From DASSBQ01 sp040981125 (GTDB taxonomy: Bacteria > Nitrospirota > Nitrospiria > Nitrospirales > Nitrospiraceae), in assembly GCA_040981125.1 (NCBI GenBank), contig JANRMQ010000012.1:1-64000 (forward strand): 64,000 nucleotides of DNA, given 5' to 3'. The translations under genes and the position numbers were made by a program. The notes beneath the pieces are model-generated. The model was given only the letters and a program-made list of their open reading frames with translations, did no database searches and had not been told where the DNA came from. Of this stretch, positions 23,831 to 33,800 are shown one piece after another (position 1 is the first letter of the stretch; each line of letters opens with the position of its first letter).

Positions 23831-23977
23831 ATGACTAAGGCAGCCGTTCACGATTCAGCCGTTCTCTCAAGTAAGCAGGTGGCGGTCGTCTTCGATGGAA
23901 CCATGACGACACCGCAACTGGATCATGCCGAAGGGTTGGCCTTCGATCATGAAGGCTTTTTGTATTGTGTACGGTGA
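23831..23977 (+). pseudogene. Possible SMP-30/gluconolactonase 5' fragment
   Basis: A 48-codon frame that ends TTPQLDHAEGLAFDHEGFLY before a stop at 23975-23977. The EGLAFD..G.LY motif is the first propeller blade of SMP-30/gluconolactonase or strictosidine-synthase-like proteins, normally followed by ~250 residues that are absent here. Without a search it remains a tentative remnant. Confidence 0.35.
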
Positions 23978-24216
23978 ATCTCGGCCGGTGCCATATCACT
24001 CGTTTGGACGTCGGCGTGCACGGCGCTCCGCTTTCTCCTCCACATTGACTACAACGCTGTTTCAGAAACCTCGATCTGGAAACTAGGACCATTCCTAGCT
24101 TCGCTTGACCCTGGTTCATCGCTATACTCTCTTAAGATCGAGGTAGCCCTACTGTGATTCACACATTCACATGGGATAGTCACCTTATCCCGCTTTAACT
24201 TCAAAGGAATAGACCT

Positions 24217-25362
24217 ATGAAAATCGCACAGGTTGCACCGCTTTGGGAAAGTGTTCCACCACAATGCTACGGCGGCACGGAGCGTATCGTGTCCTATTTG
24301 ACGGAAGAACTGGTGCGGCTCGGACACGATGTGACACTGTTTGCCACCGGAGACTCCGTGACGGCGGCCAAATTGGAAGCGATTTATCCTCAAGCGCTGC
24401 GCTTGGCGACGGGGCTGCTCTGCCGGGAAGCTCCCATATTTTTGGAGCTTGAACGGGCGTTCGGAGCGAAATCGGATCAATTCGATCTGATCCATTCGCA
24501 CGTGGATATCACGGGATTTCCATTCGCCCGCCGGTGCCGCACGCCGGTGTTGACGACACTTCACGGGCGTCTCGATTTGCCGGAACTGCTTCCCATGTTC
24601 CAGGAATTTCCCGAAATGCCGGTGACCTCGATTTCCAATGCGCAGCGGCGTCCAGTCGGTTGGCTGAATTGGCAAGAAACCGTATATCACGGGCTCCCGG
24701 CAAATCTGTATGCGTTCCATCCTCAACCGGGACAGTATCTGGCCTTTTTGGGCCGCATCTCGCCGGAAAAGCGTCCGGACCACGCCATCGCGCTGGCCAA
24801 GCAGGTCGGCATGCCGCTTCGCATCGCCGCGAAGGTCGATCCGGTTGATCGAGTCTATTTCGAGACCCAGATCGAGCCGCTGTTGGATCATCCGTTGGTC
24901 GAATACGTCGGCGAAATCACCGACGAGGAGAAGAACGACTTTTTGGGCGACGCGTACGCCTTGATTTGTCCCTATGACTGGCCCGAGCCCTTCGGCATCG
25001 TGCTGATTGAGGCGCTTGCCTGCGGTACACCCGTACTTGCCTATAGACGCGGATCGATCCCGGAAGTCATTGAAGATCGGACCACGGGATTCATTTGCGA
25101 AAACCTGTCGGAAATGATCGGCGCGCTGGACTCAATCTCGAAAATTGACCGCGCCCGCTGCCGCGACAATTTCGAGCGGCGCTTCACCGTCGAACGGATG
25201 GTTCAGGATTATCTGAAAGTGTACGAACGACAGTTGGAAGGTAGAAGCCTGCTGCCCAATACGGCGCTTCCGGCAACGTTGGATGCGTCGTTCATGCTCC
25301 AAGAAGGTGCGACTCCGCCACCTATGCCGGCGGATGATGCACAGGCCGCCCCCATCTCGTGA
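24217..25362 (+). CDS. Glycosyltransferase family 4 protein
   Basis: 381 residues, AAAGGAATAG before ATG 24217. MKIAQVAPLWESVPPQCYGG is the donor-side N-terminal motif of GT4 enzymes (the GGTER glycine loop). The C-terminal Rossmann domain holds LAFLGRISPEKRPDHAIALA, VEYVGEITDEEK and the E-x7-E active-site region EPFGIVLIEALACGTPVLAY. It transfers a sugar from a nucleotide donor with retention; the acceptor is unknown. It is monocistronic and converges on ligD with a hairpin between them. Confidence 0.88.
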   Translation: MKIAQVAPLWESVPPQCYGGTERIVSYLTEELVRLGHDVTLFATGDSVTAAKLEAIYPQALRLATGLLCREAPIFLELERAFGAKSDQFDLIHSHVDITGFPFARRCRTPVLTTLHGRLDLPELLPMFQEFPEMPVTSISNAQRRPVGWLNWQETVYHGLPANLYAFHPQPGQYLAFLGRISPEKRPDHAIALAKQVGMPLRIAAKVDPVDRVYFETQIEPLLDHPLVEYVGEITDEEKNDFLGDAYALICPYDWPEPFGIVLIEALACGTPVLAYRRGSIPEVIEDRTTGFICENLSEMIGALDSISKIDRARCRDNFERRFTVERMVQDYLKVYERQLEGRSLLPNTALPATLDASFMLQEGATPPPMPADDAQAAPIS

Positions 25363-25378
25363 TACGGTTCATAGGAGC

Positions 25379-25425
25379 AAGCCCTTCCTGAGACGGGCAT
25401 GGTGACCCGTTTCAGGCAAGGGCTT
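25379..25425. terminator. Bidirectional terminator between GT4 and ligD
   Basis: AAGCCCTT-CCTGA-G-ACGGG pairs with CCCGT-TTCAGG-CAAGGGCTT around an eight-base loop, followed by TCTTC on the plus strand. The stem overlaps the ligD stop codon (25412-25414), so it would terminate both convergent transcripts. Confidence 0.6.
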
Positions 25426-28057
25426 TCTTCATGCCGTTCGTCAGTTTCTGCTTGATCGTAAAATAGTCCCGCCAGGGATCGGACCTCAGGCGGGCCAAGC
25501 GAGCGGGGACATTTGTGATTGTAAAATGGTCCGATCGAACATCGTCCGATAATTCATCCCATGCGATCGGCACGGAGACAGGGGCTTGCGGGCGCGCGCG
25601 CGTGGAGTACGCCGCGACGGCCGTCGCCCCCCTCGCGTTTCGCAGATAATCGACATAGATCTTTCCCTTCCGTTTTTGCTTCGACATGTTGGCGATAAAG
25701 CGGTCGGGAATCAACCGCACGAGATGGTCGGCGATCGCTTTCGCGAATCCCTTGATCTCATCCCAGGTATGGACGCGCTGTAGCGGCAACGCCACATGCA
25801 ACCCTTTCCCACCGGTTGTTTTGAGGAAGCACTCTAGATCCAGTTCGTTCAACAATGTCCGGACCAATTGCGCCGCTTCTATGACCGATTTCCATGGCAC
25901 GTCCGGGTCCGGATCCAGATCGATAATGATTCGATCAGGGCGGTCGAGGAGATCACGTTTCGCTCCCCAGGTATGGAGTTCGAGCACGCCCATCTGGACG
26001 AGCCCGATCACCGCTTTCAATGAATCCGCGACCATATAGGTGCCGCTCTTCTTGCCCTCGGGAATCTTGATGCGCCCGATGGCGTCGGGTACCGTCTGGT
26101 TGGCATGCTTCTGATAAAAACAGTCGGCGGCATGGCCTTCCGGACAGCGCACCAAGGTCAACGGCCGTCCTTCCAAATGGGGCAGAATCCATGCGCCGAT
26201 CTGCTCGTAATACTGCGCGAGCGCCAGTTTGGTTAAACCCTGATCCGGATAGAGAACCCGGTCAGGGTGCGACAATGTGACGCCGGCCACGGTGGATGGG
26301 TCGGTCGATGAGGACGTGCTTTTGGGGGCCGCTGTTCGTTGCAGCTTTCTTTTCCGCCACCGGCTGGTCCGGCCCGACCCGGCGCCCGCGGCAGGTTCTC
26401 CCGGAATCTTTCTGTCTGGACGCTCGTGAACCACCGACCGCGCATCCTTATCGTCACGCAACCCTTGAAACGAGGCCTGGCGGAGCTGACCTTCATTCGT
26501 CCATTCGGCGAAAGCCACCTCCGCCACGAGGGTCGGTTTCACCCAATGCACGCCCCGCGCGTCGGCTCCCGTAGGAGGATCCAGAAACGGCGACGCCTTC
26601 TGTTCCAAGGGCGCGAGGCGCGCATGCAGCGCTTTCAGAGATCGGGCGGAAAACCCCGTGCCGGTTCTCCCGGCATACCGCAATTGCCCTTGGTCATCAA
26701 AAACGCCGAGCAATAACGCGCCGAAAGCGATCCGTGATCCGGATGGGTCGGTGAATCCGCCAATGACGAATTCCTGTCGCCGGCCGCATTTCACCTTCAC
26801 CCAATTTCGATTCCGGCCCGCCGTGTACGCCGCATCGGCGCGCTTGGCGACGATTCCTTCCATCCCGCGACGGCAGGCTTCCTCGAATACGATGCTGCCG
26901 TTGCCCGTAATATGGTCGCTGTACCGGATCAGGCCGGCCGCAGGGTGGTCGTTCACGAGCGACTCCAGGATACGTTTGCGGTCGAGCAAAGAAACCCGTC
27001 GCAGATCGTATCCGTCCAGATACGGCAGATCGAAGACATAGTAGATCAAATCGGTGTCGGATTTGACGTCGAACGCATTCTGCAACACTTGGAAATTGAT
27101 TGTCCCATCCGGCATGACGGCCACGACCTCTCCATCGATCCATGCCTGCTTCACCGGCAACGTTTCCGCTGCGGCGGCAATACGCCCTAGCTTTGATGTC
27201 CAATCGTTGCCGTTTCTGGTGAGGAGTGTGGCCTTTCCGTCACGGATCGAACAGAGCATGCGATAGCCGTCATATTTCAGTTCATGAACCCAATCGTCGC
27301 CTTCCGGGACGTGATCCACCAACGTCGCCAATTGCGGGGTGATCCACTCATCCTGCGAAGTTGCGGCGGCGCCCGGCAGCACGGCAGGATCGATGGCATC
27401 ACGCCGTGGAGAAGAGCGCTTCGTACGCTTTCCGGCAGTGGCGGCCTTCGCCCCGGATTCGACGGAACGGTTCGAATGCCAGACGCGATGGCGGCCTTTG
27501 GCAATTTGCTCCATCGTGCGGCCGCTCGCCACGCTGTCCGCTTGAAGCGTGATATCGCCGTCGCCTCCCCGACGCGCCTCTTCATCATTTTCTTTGATGA
27601 GGAGCCAGTTGTCGTTATCCTCACCGGACCGCCGGCTCATGCGGACCAGGTTCCAGACGCCGCGCAATTTTTTCCCCGTGAGGTGGAATTTCAACCGACC
27701 GCGTCGATACCCCGACGCCGCGTCGCCGATGGGCTCCCAATAGCCCCGATCCCACAGTAAGACCGTTCCGGCGCCGTACTGCTTGGGCGGAATGATGCCT
27801 TCGAAATCTGCATAGTCCATCGGATGGTCTTCGACGTGCACCGCCAGACGCTTCTGCGCGGGGTCCAGGCTGGGCCCCTTCGGGACGGCCCAACTTTTGA
27901 GCGTCCCGTCGAGCTCAAGCCGAAAATCATAATGCAGCCGGCTTGCGGCATGTTTCTGTATGACAAACTGAAGGCGCCCGGACGAAGGCTGGGGTGTGCC
28001 CCGAGGTTCAGGGGTCTCTGTAAAATTACGCTTCTTCCAATACCGCTGTAGACTCAT
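25412..28057 (-). CDS. ligD: ATP-dependent DNA ligase D (non-homologous end joining)
   Basis: 881 residues from ATG 28057; a longer frame upstream overlaps the Slp gene and is not conserved-looking. Domain order is phosphoesterase (about 30-140: HYDFRLELDGTLKSWAVPKG, VEDHPMDYADFEGIIP), ligase (about 235-540: catalytic Lys261 in HELKYDGYR, DGEVVAVMPDG, EGIVAKR) and polymerase/primase (about 600-870: LTHPDRVLYPD-like start, IIDLDPDP catalytic acids). LigD repairs double-strand breaks together with Ku. No ku gene is in the window. Confidence 0.95.
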   Translation of the reverse strand: MSLQRYWKKRNFTETPEPRGTPQPSSGRLQFVIQKHAASRLHYDFRLELDGTLKSWAVPKGPSLDPAQKRLAVHVEDHPMDYADFEGIIPPKQYGAGTVLLWDRGYWEPIGDAASGYRRGRLKFHLTGKKLRGVWNLVRMSRRSGEDNDNWLLIKENDEEARRGGDGDITLQADSVASGRTMEQIAKGRHRVWHSNRSVESGAKAATAGKRTKRSSPRRDAIDPAVLPGAAATSQDEWITPQLATLVDHVPEGDDWVHELKYDGYRMLCSIRDGKATLLTRNGNDWTSKLGRIAAAAETLPVKQAWIDGEVVAVMPDGTINFQVLQNAFDVKSDTDLIYYVFDLPYLDGYDLRRVSLLDRKRILESLVNDHPAAGLIRYSDHITGNGSIVFEEACRRGMEGIVAKRADAAYTAGRNRNWVKVKCGRRQEFVIGGFTDPSGSRIAFGALLLGVFDDQGQLRYAGRTGTGFSARSLKALHARLAPLEQKASPFLDPPTGADARGVHWVKPTLVAEVAFAEWTNEGQLRQASFQGLRDDKDARSVVHERPDRKIPGEPAAGAGSGRTSRWRKRKLQRTAAPKSTSSSTDPSTVAGVTLSHPDRVLYPDQGLTKLALAQYYEQIGAWILPHLEGRPLTLVRCPEGHAADCFYQKHANQTVPDAIGRIKIPEGKKSGTYMVADSLKAVIGLVQMGVLELHTWGAKRDLLDRPDRIIIDLDPDPDVPWKSVIEAAQLVRTLLNELDLECFLKTTGGKGLHVALPLQRVHTWDEIKGFAKAIADHLVRLIPDRFIANMSKQKRKGKIYVDYLRNARGATAVAAYSTRARPQAPVSVPIAWDELSDDVRSDHFTITNVPARLARLRSDPWRDYFTIKQKLTNGMKKALA

Positions 28058-28091
28058 AGCTCGAAAGAACTGCTGTGTCGCGCGCGATCGA

Positions 28092-28844
28092 TCAATCTTT
28101 CTGAAATTGCGGAGGCGCCGAAGCCGGAGGCGGGCCGCTAGGTGCGACCGAGCCGCCGCGAAACCCGAATCCCGGTCCGTAATAATAAGGGTACCCATAA
28201 TACGGATATCCATAAAAGGGAGAGCCGTATCCGCCATACGGTCCCCAATAGGAATACGGGTACGCATACATCGACCGGCCGTAGGGATAGGCGTAAGGCG
28301 CCGCACGCATTTGCGGGTTCACCTCGTCCCAATCCACGATATGTTTGATCTCGACGACGGGATAGCGATAATCGCCGTCGTCCAGGGAGCGGGTAACGGC
28401 TTCCTGAACTTCGCCGACGACCGTGACCGGCGTGCCGGCGTCAACAACCGCCGGATCGAGAAACTCGCCGCTCTTGAATGCCAGAAATCGCCCTTGAGAT
28501 CTCGCGCGATCTTTCGTCGGCGCGGCGCCGGACCCGGTCGGAATCTGCAAGACTTCTATCTCGGTGCGGTCCTTGACCCGCTTGCTCTTTAAGACAATAC
28601 CGCTCAGCATGATGGTCCTGCCTTGATAGGCGTAGGGATCCGCCTTGAGTTCGGTGAACGACACGGATTCGTCGATCTGGCTTTGCAGCTGATCCGGCAG
28701 AATTTTGTCCAGCAGGTCACGGCCGGATTGGTGAGCGCTTTGAGCACAGGCGACCAGCGACACTGTCACGCAGACAATCCACAGCACGCGGCGAATTCCA
28801 CCTCCAACCCGCGTCCTCATGCATTTCGCGCCGCCTCTTAGCAT
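28092..28844 (-). CDS. Slp-family outer membrane lipoprotein
   Basis: 250 residues from ATG 28844; ATG 28820 is an alternative start. The signal peptide ends SLVAC (lipobox). The Slp domain reads SFTELKADPYAYQGRTIMLS, GIVLKSKRVKDRTEIEVLQI and GRFLAFKSGEFLDPAVV, then TPVTVVGEV. The C-terminus is a Tyr/Gly/Pro-rich low-complexity tail (YPYYGYPYYYGPGFGFRGG). Slp proteins are starvation or acid-stress lipoproteins in enterobacteria. Confidence 0.88.
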   Translation of the reverse strand: MLRGGAKCMRTRVGGGIRRVLWIVCVTVSLVACAQSAHQSGRDLLDKILPDQLQSQIDESVSFTELKADPYAYQGRTIMLSGIVLKSKRVKDRTEIEVLQIPTGSGAAPTKDRARSQGRFLAFKSGEFLDPAVVDAGTPVTVVGEVQEAVTRSLDDGDYRYPVVEIKHIVDWDEVNPQMRAAPYAYPYGRSMYAYPYSYWGPYGGYGSPFYGYPYYGYPYYYGPGFGFRGGSVAPSGPPPASAPPQFQKD

Positions 28845-28921
28845 ATTGTTCCGTTCGCGCGTGACTGCGCTTTCATGGGTTTTACCCACCCGCCCCGCGC
28901 AAACCTTATCACCCTCCGGTC

Positions 28922-29070
28922 GTGGGCCAGTTTGCCATCAGGAGCACTGAAGTCTGTCATTCCCGCGGAAGCGGGAATCGAGTCAAAGGCCTTTGCCACA
29001 GCATTTGGCCTTTGCTCAAGGAGTTGGACGCCCGCCCTCGCAGCCATGACGCAAAAGGAAACTGGCCCAC
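28922..29070. mobile_element. MITE-like element with terminal inverted repeats, copy A
   Basis: 149 bases bounded by a perfect 12-base inverted repeat, GTGGGCCAGTTT and AAACTGGCCCAC. Inside is a palindrome ATTCCCGC-GGAA-GCGGGAAT, a REP-like hairpin. A related, shorter element begins at 55541. No transposase gene is present, so it would move in trans or is a REP-type repeat. Confidence 0.65.
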
Positions 29071-29074
29071 TACG

Positions 29075-29177
29075 CACCCTCCACTTCCCCCGGTTGCATT
29101 CGCAATCGATTGCCCGAGACGTGCGCTTCTCCAAGATTCACCCACCCTACCCCGGGCAGCGCCGGGACGCTGCCTTT
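29075..29177. repeat. Direct repeat unit, copy 1
   Basis: Starts CACCCTCCACTTCCCCCGG and ends CGCCGGGACGCTGCCTTT. It is repeated at 29213-29314 with one base missing in a C-run and otherwise apparently identical. It contains a palindromic CAATCGATTG and a GGGCAGCGCCGGGACGCTGCC hairpin-forming segment. Confidence 0.8.
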
Positions 29178-29212
29178 CCTCGATTTTACCCACCCGCCCC
29201 GCGCAACCTTAT

Positions 29213-29314
29213 CACCCTCCACTTCCCCGGTTGCATTCGCAATCGATTGCCCGAGACGTGCGCTTCTCCAAGATTCACCCACCCTACCCCGGGCAGCGCC
29301 GGGACGCTGCCTTT
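29213..29314. repeat. Direct repeat unit, copy 2
   Basis: Second copy of the 29075-29177 unit, offset by 137-138 bases. Near identity suggests recent duplication or gene conversion. Confidence 0.8.
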
Positions 29315-29370
29315 TCCCAGGTTCACCCACCCACCCTGCGCACGCCGAGACGTGCGCTCCTCCCAAGGCC

Positions 29371-29994
29371 TCAAAAATGATACGACACGCCGAACACCAA
29401 TTGCTGCGCGTGATAGTTCCCGCTGAACCCGCCGTCCGGAGGAAACGCCCCGGTGAAATCGAACGTCGATTGTGAATACTTATATTCGGTAAAGACCGCC
29501 GTATAGGGCGTGACAAACGCCCGGATCCCGGCCAGCAGATTCAGGACGGACGCGACATCGGTATCGCCCTTGGTCGTAGCGGAATCCCCGATGTGCGCGA
29601 TTAGCGCGCCGCTGCCGATTCCGACATAGGGTTGGAACGTCACGCCCGGATAACGGGCAATCACATTGATGCCGACATTCGTCACGCGCATGTGAATGCC
29701 CGGCACATCGTCGAGGTTTTTGATATTCGGCTGGCTGTTAAACGCGTCCAATTCGACGCCGAACCACCCATTTCCAGGAAAGACGCCGACTTTGGCGCCG
29801 TACAGCACCGCATTCTTGAGATCAAAGTCCGGCGCCCGGAAGCCGCTCAGGTTGCCGGTCCCGCTGATATCCGTCAGCTGATCGGCAAAATTGACGCCTA
29901 CTTGTCCCGCGACGTACCATTCGGCCAAGGCCTGCCGCTCCGGATACATCATGAACAGACCGCATACAAGCAGCCATCTCGCAATGCGTGTCAC
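29371..29994 (-). CDS. Outer membrane beta-barrel protein (OmpA-like fold)
   Basis: 207 residues. The signal peptide is followed by alternating amphipathic strands: EWYVAGQVGVNFADQL, GAKVGVFPGNGWFGVELDAF, FQPYVGIGSGALIAHIG, AVFTEYKYSQSTFDF, and a C-terminal QLVFGVSYHF with the terminal Phe needed for barrel assembly. About eight strands are expected. No peptidoglycan-binding domain is present. Role unknown; possibly surface adhesion or permeability. Confidence 0.8.
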   Translation of the reverse strand: MTRIARWLLVCGLFMMYPERQALAEWYVAGQVGVNFADQLTDISGTGNLSGFRAPDFDLKNAVLYGAKVGVFPGNGWFGVELDAFNSQPNIKNLDDVPGIHMRVTNVGINVIARYPGVTFQPYVGIGSGALIAHIGDSATTKGDTDVASVLNLLAGIRAFVTPYTAVFTEYKYSQSTFDFTGAFPPDGGFSGNYHAQQLVFGVSYHF

Positions 29995-30182
29995 ACCCGC
30001 CTCCTGCCTGACTGCCGGGTCTATTCCATGATTTGCTCCGGCTCTCGATTGCCATTGTTACGCGGTTTTCGAGACTACGCAACAGCCCGGCCGCTCTATG
30101 GGTCAGGCGTCGCTCTTGCAGTGATTATCCTGTGCTCAAGACGAATGCCTTTATGCGGGCCGTTCCAATAAGGAGGCGCACC

Positions 30183-30728
30183 ATGCACGCGGTTCTTTTT
30201 CTCACGGTTGTAGCGGTAGTCGATCTCATGACAGCGTCATGTGCAACGATCCAACGGGCGGCCCCTATTGTGTTGTCCGATGCCGACATCGTGTGGATCA
30301 TGAACACCGCCGACACGAATCATATTGAACGCGGCCGCATGGCCGAAGCGCGAGGTGTTAATTCCGTGGTGCAGGAGTTCGGCCGCAGCATGATCGCCGG
30401 CCATCGGGTTCTGTTGAAAGAACGCACGACACTCTCGCATCGCTTCACTATCAGGCCGGTGGCGCCGGCCTTGGGCGTGGAACTCACGGAAAAACACGAA
30501 GAGGCGCTGAAAACCTTGAACGAGAAAACCGGAACTGATTTCGATCGGAACTATCTCGACTATGAAATCGAGATGCATTCCAGGTTGGTGGACTTGGTCG
30601 GCAAGGCCGCCCGTACCGTGAATCACGTAGCGCTCAAAGCACACCTGCGTCAAACCCAGCCGCTGTTACAGAAGCATTTGGATAGAGCCCGGAACGTCAG
30701 GCGCGATCTCCTCGCGCAAACCCATTAG
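30183..30728 (+). CDS. DUF4142 ferritin-like exported lipoprotein
   Basis: 181 residues from ATG 30183 with AAGGAGG upstream. The signal segment (VLFLTVVAVVDLMTASC) ends in a lipobox-like TASC. The mature part is a four-helix bundle of the DUF4142 type: SDADIVWIMNTADTNHIERG, VQEFGRSMIAGHRVLLKE, then DRNYLDYEIEMHSRLVDLVG. These proteins occur with envelope stress genes. No metal role is proven. Confidence 0.8.
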   Translation: MHAVLFLTVVAVVDLMTASCATIQRAAPIVLSDADIVWIMNTADTNHIERGRMAEARGVNSVVQEFGRSMIAGHRVLLKERTTLSHRFTIRPVAPALGVELTEKHEEALKTLNEKTGTDFDRNYLDYEIEMHSRLVDLVGKAARTVNHVALKAHLRQTQPLLQKHLDRARNVRRDLLAQTH

Positions 30729-30857
30729 TCGGTGTTGTTCATGACCGCGTGCGCTGCAATCGCGGAGTCACCGCTAAGTCACCGCTACGACAACCCATTC
30801 GGGACGAACCGTCATGAATACTGCGGGCTTGTCGCGCGGGCGACTCTCGTCCGCCGT

Positions 30858-33800
30858 TTATCGAGCGCTCGACTTGCGCTGCTCCCTACGCCGCATGAAG
30901 TAGAGAACCAAACCGAACGCAACCAGGCCGGTGATCCATAGAGGAAGCGGGGACCGGCGTGAGGTGTCGCGGGCCGGCCGATTTCGATCGAGATAGTCCC
31001 GTTCCGGATAAGCCGATGCGCCATCGCCGCCGGTCTCCTGCTCCTGCTGCATCGCCATATGCGCCAGCTGGGCGATGTGCAGCCCGCGCCGGTCGGTTGT
31101 TTGCTCAATCTGTTGCCGGCAGCTGAATCCGTCCGCCAGGATAATCGCCGCCGGATCGGCGGCCCGAACCGCCGGAAGAAGCGCCAATTCGCCGATCTGC
31201 ACCGATAGGACATCATGCTGGTCCTTGAAGCCGAACGATCCCGCCATTCCGCAGCAACCGATATCGGGAAAGTCCGCCTCCACGCCGAGACGGTCGAGCA
31301 GGTTGTGTTCCGCGCTCATTCCGATGACGGCCTTCTGATGACAATGGCCATGCACGACCACGCGACGGCGCAGGCGGCCGAATCGGTGCCCGCTCATGTA
31401 GCGATCGGCAAATTCGGCAAAGGTGAAGGTCTGTTGTGAAAGACGCTTGGCCTGTTCGTCGTGAGGAAACAAATTGAGTAGTTCGTCACGAAACACGGCG
31501 GCGCAGCTTGGTTCCAGCACCACGATCGGAACCCCGGCCGTTATGACCGGCGACAACTCGCGAAGAATCTCCCGCAGGTGCCGTCGTGCCGAGGCCAACA
31601 TGCCGAAGTCATACAGCGGGCGGCCGCAGCAAAGCGCTTTGCGCGGCAATTGAACGTGAAAACCGGCTGCATGAAGCACCTCCGCCGCCGCCACGCCGAT
31701 CTCCGGCGTGAAGTAATTGGTGAAGGTGTCCGGCCAGAGCAGGAGAGACATGCGGCCGGTTTCCGGCCGATTGTGTTGCCGGGACCATTGGGAAAACGAC
31801 GTGTCCGCAAAGGGCGGCATCCGCCGGTTCAGGGAAATGCCGCCTGCCAGTTGAACCAAGGATCGAAGGCCCGGCGTCTGCGTCAACCGGTTGGCAAGCC
31901 GGGGAGCCATCGACGCCAACCTGGCCCAGACATGGATCAACCCCATCGAATAGGCCGCGCGGGGCCGCAAGCGTCCCTGATAATAATGGGCGAGAAATTC
32001 CGCCTTGTACGTCGCCATGTCCACATTGACCGGGCAATCACCTTTGCACCCCTTGCAGGCCAGGCAGAGTTCGAGCGACTCTTTGACATGAGGATCCCGC
32101 CAGCCGTGCGTGAGCGGATTTCCTTCCAGCATTTCAAACAACAGCCTTGCCCTGCCCCTGGTTGAATGCATCTCTTCTCCGGTCACCCGATAGCTGGGAC
32201 ACATCGTCCGGCCTTCTCCGCGCCGGCATTCCCCGACACCGACACAGCGCAAGGTGGATTGGGCAAAACTGTAGTCGTCATGCGGAAACTGAAAATAGGT
32301 CGGCAGAACCGGCGGCCGATACTCGGCGCCCAGCCGGAGGTTTTCATCGACGCGATAGGGCCGCACGATCTTTCCCGGATTCATCATTCCGTGGGGGTCC
32401 CAGATCGCTTTGAATTCTTCAAACGCCCGCATCAACTCGGGGCCGAACATCTTCGGCAACAACTCGGCTCGCGATTGTCCGTCTCCATGCTCGCCGGACA
32501 AGGACCCACCGAAACTCAGGACAAGGTCGGCCGCCTCGAAGAGAAACGAACGGAATGTGCGGATACCCTCCCGGCTTTGCAGATCGAAGTCGATCCGCGT
32601 GTGAACGCACCCCTGCCCGAAATGCCCGTAGAGGGCGCAGCCATAGTGATACTTGTCAAACAACTTCCGAAGCTCGCGCAGGTAACTGCCGAGTCGGTCC
32701 ACGGGCACGGACGAATCTTCCCATCCTTCCCACGTTACCTTTTCGCCCGGCACATGGGCCGTAGCGCCCAGTCCGGATTCGCGCACCCTCCAGAGAATCT
32801 CTTCTTCGTTCCGGCGGTCAAAGAGCTTCATGCTCGGCGGACTACCCTGCGCCTTCAACCGGTCCATGCAGCGGCGGGCACGGTCGTCCGCTTCCTCTTT
32901 CGTATCGCCGCCGAATTCCACGAGCAACCAGCCGCGACCATCGGGCAAAAGAGTCACATCTTCCGGATGGATGTGCATCTTGATCATGTCCTGCACCAGC
33001 CGGTCATCCATCCCCTCCAGACCGATCGGCCCGCACTGAAGAATGTCCGGGATATGATCGCCCGCTTCGTAGACGCTCGGATAACCCAGGACCAGGAGCG
33101 AACGTCGCGGAGGACTCGGCACCAACCGGACCGTAGCTTCGAGAATCGCGACACAGGTAGATTCGGACCCGACCAGGGCCCGGGCGACATGGAACCCCCG
33201 GTCGGGCAAGAGCGCCGGAAGGTTGTATCCCGAGACCCGTCGTGGAAGATCGGGAAACCGAGCGCGAATGAGATCGCCGTACCGATCCCGTAATCCTCTT
33301 AACTTTCGGTAGATCTCGCCGCGACGCCCGCCGGCGGCGACAATCTCATCCAGCTCGCGGTCGCTCGTCTGCCCTACCCGCATCCGCAGGCCGTCATAGG
33401 TCATGATCTCGAGCGCTTCGACATTATCCGCTGTCTCCCCTGCCATGACCGAATGTACGCCGCAGGAATTGTTGCCGATCATGCCGCCTAGCGTGCAGTG
33501 GGTATGGGTGGACGGATCAGGTCCGAACGTCAGATGATGCCGTTCCGCCTCATTGCGTAGCGCGTCCAAGACAATGCCGGGTTGGATCCGGGCCAGCCGT
33601 CGCTCAGAGTCCAAGCTGACGATCCGGCGCATATATTTCGAGCAATCCAGCACGACGGCATAGTTGCAACATTGCCCCGCAAGGCTCGTCCCGCCCCCGC
33701 GCGCGAGTATCGGCGCGCCGTGGCTGCGCGCCGCCGCAATGGCACGCGCCACGTCCTCGGCATGCCGGGGAATCACGACGCCGATCGGCACTTGCCGATA

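Larger units (their letters stand above)
28873..29370. repeat. Repeat-rich intergenic region
   Basis: About 500 bases without a gene. From the left: a TTTACCCACCCGCCCCGCGC unit (28881-28900, repeated at 29184-29203), a TIR-bounded element (28922-29070), then two copies of a ~102-base unit (29075-29177 and 29213-29314) and a third degenerate half unit. Short frames here read GWVNLGEA-like repeats on the minus strand and look like translation of the repeats rather than a gene. Confidence 0.7.

Noticed and set aside
23539..23838. 99-codon plus-strand frame
   Set aside because: It partly overlaps the signal-peptide gene on the other strand and has an atypical composition; nothing supports it as a gene.
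28957..29516. Minus-strand frames with repeated GWVNLGEAHVSG
   Set aside because: They translate the tandem DNA repeats and run into the start of a real barrel gene; codon pattern follows the repeat, not a protein.
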